Assembly (NCBI RefSeq): GCF_001422045.1
Contig: NZ_LMLW01000014.1
Location: forward strand, 31,745 to 95,744
DNA: 64,000 nucleotides
DNA from: Sphingomonas sp. Leaf242
GTDB taxonomy: Bacteria > Pseudomonadota > Alphaproteobacteria > Sphingomonadales > Sphingomonadaceae
Direction: 5' to 3'
Of the stretch, positions 35,180-43,472 are shown one piece after another. Within the stretch, counting starts at the first letter, position 1; the number at the start of each line of letters is the position of its first letter. A program made the position numbers and the translations under genes. The notes beneath the pieces were generated by a model. That model had not been told where the DNA came from, made no database searches, and was given only the letters and a program-made list of their open reading frames with translations.

Positions 35180-36867
35180 GGGACGCGAAGACCGTCCCTC
35201 TGCTCCGCGCGCCGCCTTTTCCCGGCGCGACCGTGACGTATTCGGGCCCGATACCCGCCACTGACAGTGCGATCGCGCCGGCGGTCGAGCACGCCGACAT
35301 CGCGCGGATCTTTACGGCTATCCGGGAGGCCAGGGTCGGGGGCCCCTTCTGGACGAGACCCGCCGCTGCGTCGGATGCCCGCACGATCGTCCGCGCACGA
35401 TCAGCGTCCGAGGTCGCTGACCTTCGTGCGAGCATGACCGATGCCGAGCAGGACGCGGTCGTCTGGCTGCTGCCGGCCGATCGCGCGCGCGACCCGGCAT
35501 TGCGCGTGCCGCATCCGCGTGGAGCGATGATCTTCGGGGAGGTCGATCCCTGGTCGCTGCTCGACGACGCCGTGCAACTGGTCGCGCATGGCGACGACGA
35601 ATGGGTGGCGTTGGCGGACATCGCCGGAAGCGCCGTACGGATACTGTCCGACGGGGCCTATGGCACGCCGGATACGCCCCTGGAGACGCGCCGCCAGCGG
35701 ATCGCCACCGCGCTGGTCGACACGCGCTATCGCGACCCGGCGACGGGTCTGGACACCGGCATCGATGCGACGATCGCGCATCTCGGCTTCTGGCGGCGGA
35801 TCTGCGACGGCAATCGCGGGATCGTCGCGGCCTGCGGTATCGCCTGGTGGAAGCGCCGCGAGATCGCGCGCTTCCTCTGGTCGCCGGGTCGCCGGTTACG
35901 GTATTTTTCGTCCGAACGCCGCGCCATCGCCCATGCCAAGCGGCACGGTGGTGCGGTCGCGGTGTGGCCGTCGCGGATCTCGCCGGCAATGGCCCGCGAT
36001 GCCGCGGCCGCGGACGTCCCGCTGGTGCGGGTCGAGGATGGCTTCGTCCGGTCGGTCGGGCTGGGCAGCGACATGGTGCCACCCTCCTCGATCACCGTCG
36101 ATTGGCGCGGAATCCATTATGATCCGAGCCGCCCCAGCGATCTCGAGACGTTGCTCGCGGAGACGCACTTCCCCGCGGCATTGCTGGCGCGCGCGGCGCA
36201 TCTCCGCGCGGCCATCCTGGCGGGCGGGATCAGCAAATATGGCGGTAACGCCCCGCACGTGTTTCCGGCCCGCCAACCCGGGCGTCGTCTCGTGCTGGTG
36301 CCCGGGCAGGTCGAGGACGACATGTCGGTCAAGCTCGGTGGCGGGGGCCTCGCCAGCAACCTCGAACTGCTGCGCCGCGCGCGTGCGCTCGAGCCCGAGG
36401 CCGAACTCTGGTTCCGGCCGCACCCCGATGTCGATGCCGGGCATCGCAAGGGCGCGGTGCCCGATGCGGACGCGTTGGGCGTTGCCGATCGGATTGTCCG
36501 CGGAGGCGGCATGGCCGCATTGCTCGAACGCGTCGATGCGGTCCATGTCCTGACCTCGCTGACCGGTTTCGAGGCGTTGCTGCGCGGGTGCGACGTTACC
36601 TGCCACGGCATGCCGTTCTACGCCGGCTGGGGGCTGACGCGCGATCTGATGCCGCTGTCGGACCGCCGGGGCCGTGGGCTGGCGCTCGACGAACTCGTCG
36701 CCGGCGTGCTGATCCTCTATCCGCGGTATCTGGATCCGGTGAGCGGCCTGCCCTGCGAACCCGAGACGCTGTTCGCGCGGATGGTCGCCGGCGATGCCGT
36801 CAACCGGCTTGGCTGGGTCACGCGCCTCCGGCAGATTCAGGGTCGCCTGATGAAGGGGCGTCGCTGA
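35176..36867 (+). CDS. kpsC: KpsC-family capsule Kdo transferase, single complete module
   Basis: KpsC, with KpsS, makes the Kdo linker on the lipid anchor of ABC-exported capsules. This protein is 563 residues. The C-terminal half has the family motifs VEDGFVRSVGLGSDMVPPSS (about 282-301), LVPGQVEDDMSVKLGG (about 374-389), WFRPHPDVDAGHR (about 414-426), VHVLTSLTGFEALLRG and THC-like VTCHGMPFYAGWGLTRD (about 473-490). Classical KpsC has two tandem modules; here the N-terminal 230 residues lack these motifs, so only one module looks complete. The GTG start overlaps the PhyH stop by 4 bases. Confidence 0.85.
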   Translation: MRDAKTVPLLRAPPFPGATVTYSGPIPATDSAIAPAVEHADIARIFTAIREARVGGPFWTRPAAASDARTIVRARSASEVADLRASMTDAEQDAVVWLLPADRARDPALRVPHPRGAMIFGEVDPWSLLDDAVQLVAHGDDEWVALADIAGSAVRILSDGAYGTPDTPLETRRQRIATALVDTRYRDPATGLDTGIDATIAHLGFWRRICDGNRGIVAACGIAWWKRREIARFLWSPGRRLRYFSSERRAIAHAKRHGGAVAVWPSRISPAMARDAAAADVPLVRVEDGFVRSVGLGSDMVPPSSITVDWRGIHYDPSRPSDLETLLAETHFPAALLARAAHLRAAILAGGISKYGGNAPHVFPARQPGRRLVLVPGQVEDDMSVKLGGGGLASNLELLRRARALEPEAELWFRPHPDVDAGHRKGAVPDADALGVADRIVRGGGMAALLERVDAVHVLTSLTGFEALLRGCDVTCHGMPFYAGWGLTRDLMPLSDRRGRGLALDELVAGVLILYPRYLDPVSGLPCEPETLFARMVAGDAVNRLGWVTRLRQIQGRLMKGRR

Positions 36868-36956
36868 AGCAGGGTTGAGACGGGCCCGAGACGGGGGCGC
36901 GTCGAACCGATCACCGCTGCACCATGTCTCGGTGAAGCCCGCAGTCGGACCCTCGA

Positions 36957-37631
36957 TCAGGAGTGTACGGGAGTCTCCGGCGCGGTCGCTGCCGCCTTGG
37001 CGGAGATATGCGAGCCGAACAGGCGATCCCAGAAGATCGTCGTGATCGCGTAATTGCCGTCGCGACGACCAAAATGATGGCGCAGGTGATGGCGGCGCAA
37101 CGCACGCATCAGCGGACCGCGCGCCGGTAGCTGATGGCAGGCGTAATGGATGCTGTCATAGGCGACGTAGCCGATCGCGAACCCCAGGAAGATCACGGTG
37201 CCCGCAGGCCCGAACGCCGACGCCAGGCCGATCCAGATCGCACCCGACCAGGTCACGCTGACGATCGGGGGCATCAGGCTGCGATAGGGATCGTTCGGAT
37301 CGGAATGATGATTGCCGTGCATCACATAGCCGAGCCAGCGGCCCAGGTCCGACTGCAATTCCAGGTGGAACAGAAAGCGGTGCATGCAATATTCGAACAG
37401 CGACCAGATCAGCAGACCCGTCATCACCAGTCCGACCCAGGTCAGCGGCGCCACGGTTCCCCAGCCCGCCCATGTGACCAGCACGAGGATCATGGACCAG
37501 GTCGCGACGAACGCGCGGGGCGATATCACGGTCAGGCGTTCGAGCAGATCGCTGCGAAACAGCCGAAGGCGTTGCGGATACTCGGCGCCTCCGCCGTGGT
37601 TCGGCCTTGGCTCTTGTCTACGCATACTCAT
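36957..37631 (-). CDS. Fatty-acid hydroxylase-superfamily protein (FA2H-like)
   Basis: This 224-residue membrane di-iron enzyme has all four histidine clusters: EYCMHRFLFHL (about residues 81-91), HGNHHSDPND (about 105-114), HYACHQ (about 161-166) and RRHHLRHHFGRRD (about 178-190), with about four hydrophobic helices. The spacing matches fatty-acid/sphingolipid 2-hydroxylases more than sterol desaturases. 2-hydroxymyristate on sphingolipids is characteristic of sphingomonads, so this is a natural substrate. It converges on kpsC with a gap of 89 bases and is not clearly part of an operon. Confidence 0.8.
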   Translation of the reverse strand: MSMRRQEPRPNHGGGAEYPQRLRLFRSDLLERLTVISPRAFVATWSMILVLVTWAGWGTVAPLTWVGLVMTGLLIWSLFEYCMHRFLFHLELQSDLGRWLGYVMHGNHHSDPNDPYRSLMPPIVSVTWSGAIWIGLASAFGPAGTVIFLGFAIGYVAYDSIHYACHQLPARGPLMRALRRHHLRHHFGRRDGNYAITTIFWDRLFGSHISAKAAATAPETPVHS

Positions 37632-37806
37632 ACCGCCGCTATGGACAGAGGCGGGGTGCCCCTGTCAAGTGACACTAGGAGCAATAGATTATCCTGAGCT
37701 TACCGAGAAACGGCATCTGTCGACGGGCTGGTTCAGGTTTGCGCCAAGTTATGGTGTAGACGACACACCCGACAGCCCCGTCAAATAAGCGCCATTCAGG
37801 ATAGAC

Positions 37807-38565
37807 GTGCGACAGCGAATTCTCATAACCGGTGCCTCGCGAGGGTTGGGCGCCGCGATCGCGCGGCACTATGCCGGTCCGGATGTCCTGCTCGTGTTGT
37901 GGGGACGTGACCACGAACGGCTCGAGCAGGTCGCGGATCAGTGCCGTGACGCCGGTGCGATGGTGACTCTCCGATTGCTCGATCTCGTCGATCCCGCAGC
38001 CGCGCTCGCCGCGATCGACGCGGAGGAGTCTGCGGGAGGCATCGACATCGCCGTGCTCGCGGCCGGGCTCGGCGATATCCAGGGTCGTCACGAACGGGGC
38101 GAAGACCCGGCCCGGATGGTCAGGCTGGGCATGGTCAACTTCGTCACGCCGAGCGCGATGGCCGCGGCGCTGGCCGACAGGATGGCAGCGCGCGGCCACG
38201 GCCATATCATCCTGATCGGATCGGCCGCGGCGTTTCATGCGCTCCCGTTCGCCGCGGCCTATGCCGGATCGAAGGCAGGCCTCGCCCGCTTCGCGCAGGC
38301 ACTGCGGATCGGCGCGGCCCCTCATGGCGTCAGCGTGATGCTCGTCTCGCCCGGCCCGATCGACCGGCCCGAAGGGCGTCAGGTCGCAGCGCCGCAACGC
38401 CTCCTGATGCAACCCGCCGACGTCGCCGCGCGGATCGTGGCGGCGAGCGCACGCGGCCACGCGCATCTCGTCCTGCCCTGGCCGTTCGCCGCGTTGCGGC
38501 TGGTCGATCGCCTGCTGCCCGCGGGCCTGCGCGATCGGTTGCTGCGGAGCCTCAGGCCGAAGTGA
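37807..38565 (+). CDS. Short-chain dehydrogenase/reductase
   Basis: This 252-residue classical SDR has a GTG start. It has the dinucleotide motif ITGASRGLGAAIARHYAG (about residues 6-23), LAAGLGD in place of NNAG, the catalytic IGSAAAFHALPFAAAYAGSKAGL (Ser, Tyr-x3-Lys at about 140-161) and SPGPIDRP. The substrate is unknown; capsule loci often carry such enzymes for sugar or lipid keto reduction. The 3' end overlaps the convergent sulfatase-like gene by 14 bases. It is about 175 bases from the divergent hydroxylase gene. Confidence 0.8.
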   Translation: MRQRILITGASRGLGAAIARHYAGPDVLLVLWGRDHERLEQVADQCRDAGAMVTLRLLDLVDPAAALAAIDAEESAGGIDIAVLAAGLGDIQGRHERGEDPARMVRLGMVNFVTPSAMAAALADRMAARGHGHIILIGSAAAFHALPFAAAYAGSKAGLARFAQALRIGAAPHGVSVMLVSPGPIDRPEGRQVAAPQRLLMQPADVAARIVAASARGHAHLVLPWPFAALRLVDRLLPAGLRDRLLRSLRPK

Positions 38566-40189
38566 CGGAGGCGCCGCGGACCGCGTGCAGGATGGCATGA
38601 TGGAGCTCGTCGGGGGTGAGATCGATACGGCCATCGGCGCCGGCGACGGGCGCCGGGACCGGCTTTCCGTCGACGAACCGCAGCATCACATAGGGCGTGT
38701 GGCGGACCGGCCCCGGTTCGGCCACGCCGGGAATGCTCGGTCGATGATCGCCGAAGAAGACCAGCAGCGCGGAGCGGCCGGTATCGGCGAAGCCGTCGAT
38801 CAGCTCGGTCAGCATCGTGTCGCTGTTGCGGACATGATGGAGATAGGCGTCGAGCCCGCCCGGCGATCCGGTCAACCGGTCCTTCATCCACGGACCGTGG
38901 TTTTCCATCGTCACCGCATAGAGGAACGTCGGTTCCGCAGCGTCGTCGATTAGTTTGCGGAGCGACGCCCCGAGCGTCCGGTCGGCGACGTAGCGGCCGG
39001 TGCCGGGTTCTGCCGGCGGGAAATGCTCCTCCCCGATCAGGCGGTCGAAACCGATCGCCGGCATCATCTGGTCGCGCCCGTAGAAGCGCAGGTCGTGCGG
39101 GTGCACGAACAGACAGCCATAACCAAATGCGCCAAACTTCGCAGACAAGGCATAGGAGCCTTCGCGTCGCGCGGTCAGAAAGGGATCGTAGCGACGAAAG
39201 CCCAGCGCCGCCTCGCTACGCCCGAACAGCACGCCGAATTCGGTCCGCATCGTATAGGCGCCGAACCCGCTGACGCCGAGGTTGCCCCATTGCGATGCCA
39301 TCGCGCGCGCCCGCGCCAGTCCGGGCAAGGCGTGCAGGGGATCGTTTGTCAGGTCGACCGGATCGGCAAAGGATTCGCACTGGATGACGATCACGAGATC
39401 CGGCCGGGCAAAGTCTGCTGCTGGATCGGTTGCCGATAGCGATCCGTCGGAAAATTCGGTCGGGCACAAGGGAGGATCGGGGGTTTCGCGCCAGCGTAGC
39501 CAATATAGCAGCAGCGTCGCGATCAGGCCGTGGCGGGCGAGATCGGCGTCGATGTCGGGTATCCGCGCGAGGCCGGCAAAGGCCTTGCCGTGGAGCAGCG
39601 CCGCCAAGGTGCCTCCCGCCAGCAGCAGCACCCCTGCCCCCACGAGATGCGGCGTCAGATGCGGCACGAACAGCCAGACCAGCGCGAGGAGCAGGCCGAG
39701 CGCACCGATCGCCAGCCCCGACTTCTGCTGGATCGACAGCGCGGTGAAATAGAAACCGGGATGTCGGACCAGCGCGGAGAGCAGCGCGAGATCGGAGAAC
39801 AACAACGGCTCGCCCAGCATCGCGTGCTTGGCGTTCGATGCGGTCACGAACACCGCCATGAGCGCGACGACCAGGCTGGCGGCAACCGGTGCGCTTCCCG
39901 AAAGCGCCAGGATCAGGCCGAACAGCGCGGTCATCGTCAGACAATGCAGGATCAGTCCCGGTGCACTGCGCAGCGCGCTGCCCCGATAGCGGTGCCGCGG
40001 TCGCACCGCCGCATCGAGCGCCAGCGAGACGCTCTGCATCAGCAGGAAGGATATAAAACCGATCGTCACAGTCTGCCGCGGTGTCGGACTCGAAGGAGGG
40101 TCATGGGATCGACGCGCGAAGGCAAGCGACGACGGGCTTGTAGCGGCGGGCGTATAGCGGGAGGCCGTGAGGCTGTCACCGCCGGTCAT
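38552..40189 (-). CDS. LtaS/sulfatase-fold membrane enzyme
   Basis: The ATG at 40189 follows GGAGGC closely, giving 545 residues, with about six N-terminal helices and a C-terminal alkaline-phosphatase/sulfatase-type domain. The visible motifs are LVIVIQCESFAD (metal ligand region, about 245-256), SGFGAYTMRTEF (about 287-298), where a Thr is the probable nucleophile, CLFVHPHDLRFYGRD, TMENHGPW and FFGDHRPSIPGV (about 490-501), with the Asp-His metal pair. These fit LtaS/OpgB-like phosphoglycerol-transferase-type enzymes. It is divergent from kpsS. The substrate is not known; it might decorate capsule or envelope glycans with a phospho-group. Confidence 0.8.
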   Translation of the reverse strand: MTGGDSLTASRYTPAATSPSSLAFARRSHDPPSSPTPRQTVTIGFISFLLMQSVSLALDAAVRPRHRYRGSALRSAPGLILHCLTMTALFGLILALSGSAPVAASLVVALMAVFVTASNAKHAMLGEPLLFSDLALLSALVRHPGFYFTALSIQQKSGLAIGALGLLLALVWLFVPHLTPHLVGAGVLLLAGGTLAALLHGKAFAGLARIPDIDADLARHGLIATLLLYWLRWRETPDPPLCPTEFSDGSLSATDPAADFARPDLVIVIQCESFADPVDLTNDPLHALPGLARARAMASQWGNLGVSGFGAYTMRTEFGVLFGRSEAALGFRRYDPFLTARREGSYALSAKFGAFGYGCLFVHPHDLRFYGRDQMMPAIGFDRLIGEEHFPPAEPGTGRYVADRTLGASLRKLIDDAAEPTFLYAVTMENHGPWMKDRLTGSPGGLDAYLHHVRNSDTMLTELIDGFADTGRSALLVFFGDHRPSIPGVAEPGPVRHTPYVMLRFVDGKPVPAPVAGADGRIDLTPDELHHAILHAVRGASVTSA

Positions 40190-40313
40190 CTTGCCTCCGT
40201 GCGTCAACCTATCTAGCTGCCGGGTCCACGGCCCGGATGCCGACGGACACCCGCCATGATGCACCGCATTATGTGTCTATCGCCTGCATCGGATATGTAT
40301 GAAAGGCTGCCGC

Positions 40314-41654
40314 ATGCTTTCTTCCTTTGCCGATGTGCCCGACATCACACCCAAAATAGCGGCGCCGAGTTCGACACTACCCCCGGCGCGACGCAACGTC
40401 CTGCTTCTGCAAGGGCTGATGGGGCCGCTCTTCGGCCGGGTCGGCAAGGCGCTGCGCCAGCAGGGCTACGGGGTCTACAAGGTCAATTTCAACGGTGGCG
40501 ACCGGCTGTTCTGGCGGCTGCCCAACGGCATCGACTATCGCGGATCGCTCGCCGACTGGCCCGACGCGCTGGCGCGGTTGATCGACGAGCATCAGATCAC
40601 CGATGTCATGCTGTTCGGCGACTGCCGGGCGATGCACCTCGGCGCGACCCAGGTGTGCCGCACCCTCCACATCCCCGTCCATGTGTTCGAGGAAGGCTAT
40701 ATCCGGCCGGACTGGGTGACGCTCGAACTGGGCGGCGTGAACGGCCATTCGAGCTTGCCGCGCGATCCGGCCTGGTACCGCGCCCAGGCCGCGACGCTTC
40801 CGCCGATCCCCGAGCATCGCCAGGTCGCATCGTCGTTTCGGCGACGCGCGCTCGAGGCGGTCGCCTATAACGTCGCCGACGTCTTCAGCCGCTGGTATTA
40901 CCCGCATTGGGCCAATCACCGCCCCTGGCATCCGCTGGTCGAGGCGATGGGCTGGGTCCGCCGGTTGCGCGGGCGCAAGCAGGCGGCGGTGCGGGCGGCC
41001 GCGCTGGTCGCGCAACTCGAGACCCGCGGCGATCCCTATGTGCTGTTTCCGTTGCAGCTCGATTCCGATGCCCAGATCCGGCTGCATTCGAGCTTTGCCG
41101 GGATCGCCGACGCATTGCGGATGGTGATGCATTCCTTTGCCGAGAATGCCCCTGCCCCGCTGCGACTGGTCATCAAGGAGCACCCGCTCGATAACGGCGT
41201 CCGCGACTGGCGCGAGGAGACCGCGTCGCTCGCCGCACTCCACGGTATTACCGACCGCGTCGACTATCTCGAAAGCGGCGACATGGTGCCGATCGCGTGC
41301 AAGGCGAAAGGCATGGTGACGATCAACAGCACCAGCGGGACGCTCGCGCTGATGCAGGGCGTCCCGGTGATCGCGCTCGGCCACGCGGTCTACGACATGG
41401 ACGGGATCACCTTCCAGGGATCGCTCGACGAGTTCTGGCGCGATCCCGGCAAGCCCGACGCGGAGACGTTTGCCGCCTTCCGCCGCGTGCTCATCGACCG
41501 GTGCCTGATCCCCGGCGGTTTCTTCTCAGAAGAAGCGCTCGCACGCGTAACGGAAGGCGTGATCGCCCGGCTGGAAGCGGCGAGCCCGAAGCATATCGCG
41601 ACAGACGGCACGGGCGCGTTGTCCGCCGCCTTGCAGGTCACGAAGATTTCCTGA
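40314..41654 (+). CDS. kpsS: KpsS-family capsule Kdo transferase
   Basis: KpsS attaches the first Kdo on the lipid anchor of ABC-exported capsules. The ATG at 40314 has AAAGG 8 bases upstream, giving 446 residues. The motifs are LLLQGLMGPLFGRVGKALRQ (about 28-47), VYKVNFNGGDRLFW, VFEEGYIRPDWVTLELGGVN (about 127-146), FPLQLDSDAQIRLHS (about 245-259), IKEHPLDNG and VTINSTSGTLALMQGVPVI. Together with kpsC and the Kdo operon it completes the linker pathway. It is followed immediately by a strong inverted repeat and then the plasmid-type repA region. Confidence 0.88.
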   Translation: MLSSFADVPDITPKIAAPSSTLPPARRNVLLLQGLMGPLFGRVGKALRQQGYGVYKVNFNGGDRLFWRLPNGIDYRGSLADWPDALARLIDEHQITDVMLFGDCRAMHLGATQVCRTLHIPVHVFEEGYIRPDWVTLELGGVNGHSSLPRDPAWYRAQAATLPPIPEHRQVASSFRRRALEAVAYNVADVFSRWYYPHWANHRPWHPLVEAMGWVRRLRGRKQAAVRAAALVAQLETRGDPYVLFPLQLDSDAQIRLHSSFAGIADALRMVMHSFAENAPAPLRLVIKEHPLDNGVRDWREETASLAALHGITDRVDYLESGDMVPIACKAKGMVTINSTSGTLALMQGVPVIALGHAVYDMDGITFQGSLDEFWRDPGKPDAETFAAFRRVLIDRCLIPGGFFSEEALARVTEGVIARLEAASPKHIATDGTGALSAALQVTKIS

Positions 41655-41657
41655 CTA

Positions 41658-41693
41658 CTATCCTACATGACGACCTGTCGACATGTAGGATAG
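41658..41693 (+). terminator. Inverted repeat after kpsS
   Basis: The arms CTATCCTACATG (41658-41669) and CATGTAGGATAG (41682-41693) are perfect complements with a 12-base loop, starting 4 bases after the kpsS stop. There is no T-run. The CATGTAG arm recurs ahead of parA (46149-46163), so it could instead be a protein-binding site of the partition system. Confidence 0.5.
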
Positions 41694-41870
41694 CGGCGCG
41701 ACAGAGATCGCTTTGTTTAGGCCAGAGCCAGAGTTCTTAGCGCAACAGGCAGCGGTCCGACATGTCGACAAGCAGACATCTCGATCGACGGCGCGGTTGA
41801 TCGAGCGCGGGGCACCCTGGCTTGCAGCACTCTGCAACCGGTCGCAGGCCTGCGCCATGCACCCGTTGAA

Positions 41871-41966
41871 TTCATACTCGAAAGCACGAGCTTTTCACCG
41901 AAAACCGCGATTTTCCTCTCCGTCTCCCTTGGCAGGCTCCCATAAGTTCGTGCTTTCGAGTAGAAA
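41871..41966. repeat. repA: Pair of opposed iteron copies before repA (operator)
   Basis: TTCATACTCGAAAGCACGAG at 41871-41890 matches the downstream iteron at 18 of 20 bases. TTCGTGCTTTCGAGTAGAAA at 41947-41966 is an inverted copy, also 18 of 20, ending 6 bases before the repA ATG. In iteron plasmids such inverted half-copies in the initiator promoter bind RepA dimers and repress its synthesis, so autoregulation is likely. Confidence 0.75.
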
Positions 41967-41972
41967 TAGCCG

Positions 41973-43052
41973 ATGACCCGACCCAGCCCTGCCAAGCGTC
42001 CCCCTGTCCCGCGCGCCAAACCCCGCAAGTCGAGCGCCGGCCAGACGGAAATTCCGCAGGGCGACCTGTTCCTGCTCGACAGCCCGTTATACGGCGAGAT
42101 CCGCGGCGAGCGATCGCTGATGGCGTTCCCGTTCTTCGCGCTCAGCAAGAATGCGTGGATGAAGCCGCTCAGCTACAAGACCGACACCGTCACGATCGAA
42201 GTCCGGCCCAGTGCGAGTGGCGTCGCGACGATCTACGACAAGGAGATCGTGCTCTATATCGCCAGCCTGATGGCCGCCAAGCTCGAGGCCGGCGAGGATG
42301 TCGCGCAGGATTTCGTCTTTACCGCGCACGATCTGTTCAGCGTCACCGGCAGCAACCACAGCGCGCGCTCCTATGGGCGGCTGTCCGAAGCGCTCGAGCG
42401 GCTGCAGGGTACCCAGATCAAGACCAATATCGAGGCGGGCGGCGAAGGCGAGGAAGGGTTCTTCTCATGGCTATCCGAAGCCAAGCTCCATTATAACAAG
42501 ACCCGCGCCGGCGAACGCCGCCTGAAGGCAGTCAAGGTGCGGCTGTGCGACTGGCTGTTCCGGGCGATCCTGCTCGACCGGCACGTGCTCGACTATGCCG
42601 CGGCGTATTTTCAACTCGGTCCGATCGAGCGGCGGATCTACGAAGTCGCGCGATCGACCGGCGATGGTGACGGATTCGAGATCGACCTTGCGACCTTCCG
42701 GTTGCAGATCGGCTACCAGAACCCGCTGGCGAATTTTCGCGCCGCGTTGCGACAGATCGTCGTCGCCGACACGATCCCCGACTACCGGCTCGACCTGGTC
42801 GAGACGATCGGCGATCCCGACGGCACCGAGGTCGTCAAGCGGGGCCGCAAGACCAACCCCGTCAGGGTCGTGATCACCAGGCGGCTGACTGCGCTCGACG
42901 AGCACCCCAAGCCCCGGCTGTCGCGGCAGCTCCTGTCGACCGCGGAACCGGTGCCTAAAGCGCCCCGTGAAGCAGGTCGTGAAACTGGCCGGGAACCGAG
43001 CCGCGAATCACCGCGCGAATCAGGGATCACCGAGTCGGAAGACCTGTTTTAA
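41973..43052 (+). CDS. repA: Plasmid replication initiator RepA (RPA family)
   Basis: This 359-residue protein fits the alphaproteobacterial plasmid replication initiator A family. The core is LMAFPFFALSKNAWMKPLSYKTD (about residues 49-71), VATIYDKEIVLYIASLMAAKL, a DNA-binding region LFSVTGSNHSARSYGRLSEALERLQGTQIKTNI (about 116-148) and RLCDWLFRAIL with ERRIYEVARSTGD. It should bind the iterons just after the gene and open the origin. The N-terminal 35 and C-terminal 40 residues are proline- or charge-rich tails. The ATG lies 6 bases after an inverted iteron, with no strong ribosome site. Confidence 0.88.
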   Translation: MTRPSPAKRPPVPRAKPRKSSAGQTEIPQGDLFLLDSPLYGEIRGERSLMAFPFFALSKNAWMKPLSYKTDTVTIEVRPSASGVATIYDKEIVLYIASLMAAKLEAGEDVAQDFVFTAHDLFSVTGSNHSARSYGRLSEALERLQGTQIKTNIEAGGEGEEGFFSWLSEAKLHYNKTRAGERRLKAVKVRLCDWLFRAILLDRHVLDYAAAYFQLGPIERRIYEVARSTGDGDGFEIDLATFRLQIGYQNPLANFRAALRQIVVADTIPDYRLDLVETIGDPDGTEVVKRGRKTNPVRVVITRRLTALDEHPKPRLSRQLLSTAEPVPKAPREAGRETGREPSRESPRESGITESEDLF

Positions 43053-43188
43053 TTGATACTCGAAAGCACGAACTTTCCCGCGAATTGATACTCGAAAGCA
43101 CGAATACGCGGACGAATTGATACTCGAAAGCACGAACTTTCGACAGGATAATCGATCGATTTTCGTAATTGATACTCGAAAGCACGAA
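43053..43188. repeat. Four direct iterons: candidate plasmid origin
   Basis: TTGATACTCGAAAGCACGAA occurs four times without a mismatch at 43053, 43085, 43117 and 43169. The start-to-start spacings are 32, 32 and 52 bases, close to whole helical turns, which is what RepA-binding iterons need to lie on one face. The array follows the repA stop directly. An AT-rich stretch (43189-43225) is a candidate unwinding element. A DnaA box could not be identified. Confidence 0.9.
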
Positions 43189-43472
43189 CCGCGGACGCTT
43201 TCGTTATTACAGATTAACTGCAAAAATCGGGACATGTCGGCGATGACGTCGGTGGAACGCAAATTGGAGCGGCTGTGACCCAATAAAGGAAAGCCCGGCA
43301 CGAAGGCCGGGCATCCCAAGGTAGTGATGGAGCGACGTCGCCAAACGTCGATTCCGGGGTCGAAACTGACCGACCCTCTCCACATAGCCTGACACGGACT
43401 TCGGTTCAAGGATGCGCGTTTCGCGCCACGCTCTCTCTTTGTCTCGGTCCCAGCCCCATAAGGGGATGGAAG
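43189..43472. other. Region after the iterons, with GC hairpin
   Basis: This holds an AT-rich stretch, GACATGTC at 43231-43238 and a hairpin GCCCGGC-ACGAAG-GCCGGGC at 43293-43312. On the minus strand the hairpin is followed by TTTCCTTTATT, so it could end a leftward RNA, for example an antisense regulator in the origin. GGATGGAAG before 43473 is the ribosome site of the next gene. Confidence 0.4.

Larger units (their letters stand above)
41655..41972. other. Junction between kpsS and repA: hairpin, palindromes and repA operator
   Basis: This 318-base gap separates capsule genes from the replication module. It contains the 12-base inverted repeat of 41658-41693, a GACATGTCGACA element at 41759-41770 and two iteron-like copies in opposite orientation close to the repA start. 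No gene was found. An antisense ORF here is shadow-like. Confidence 0.5.

Noticed and set aside
43053..43188. CRISPR array
   Set aside because: Repeats are 20 bases with 12 to 32 base gaps, follow repA directly and recur in its operator, fitting iterons, not CRISPR.
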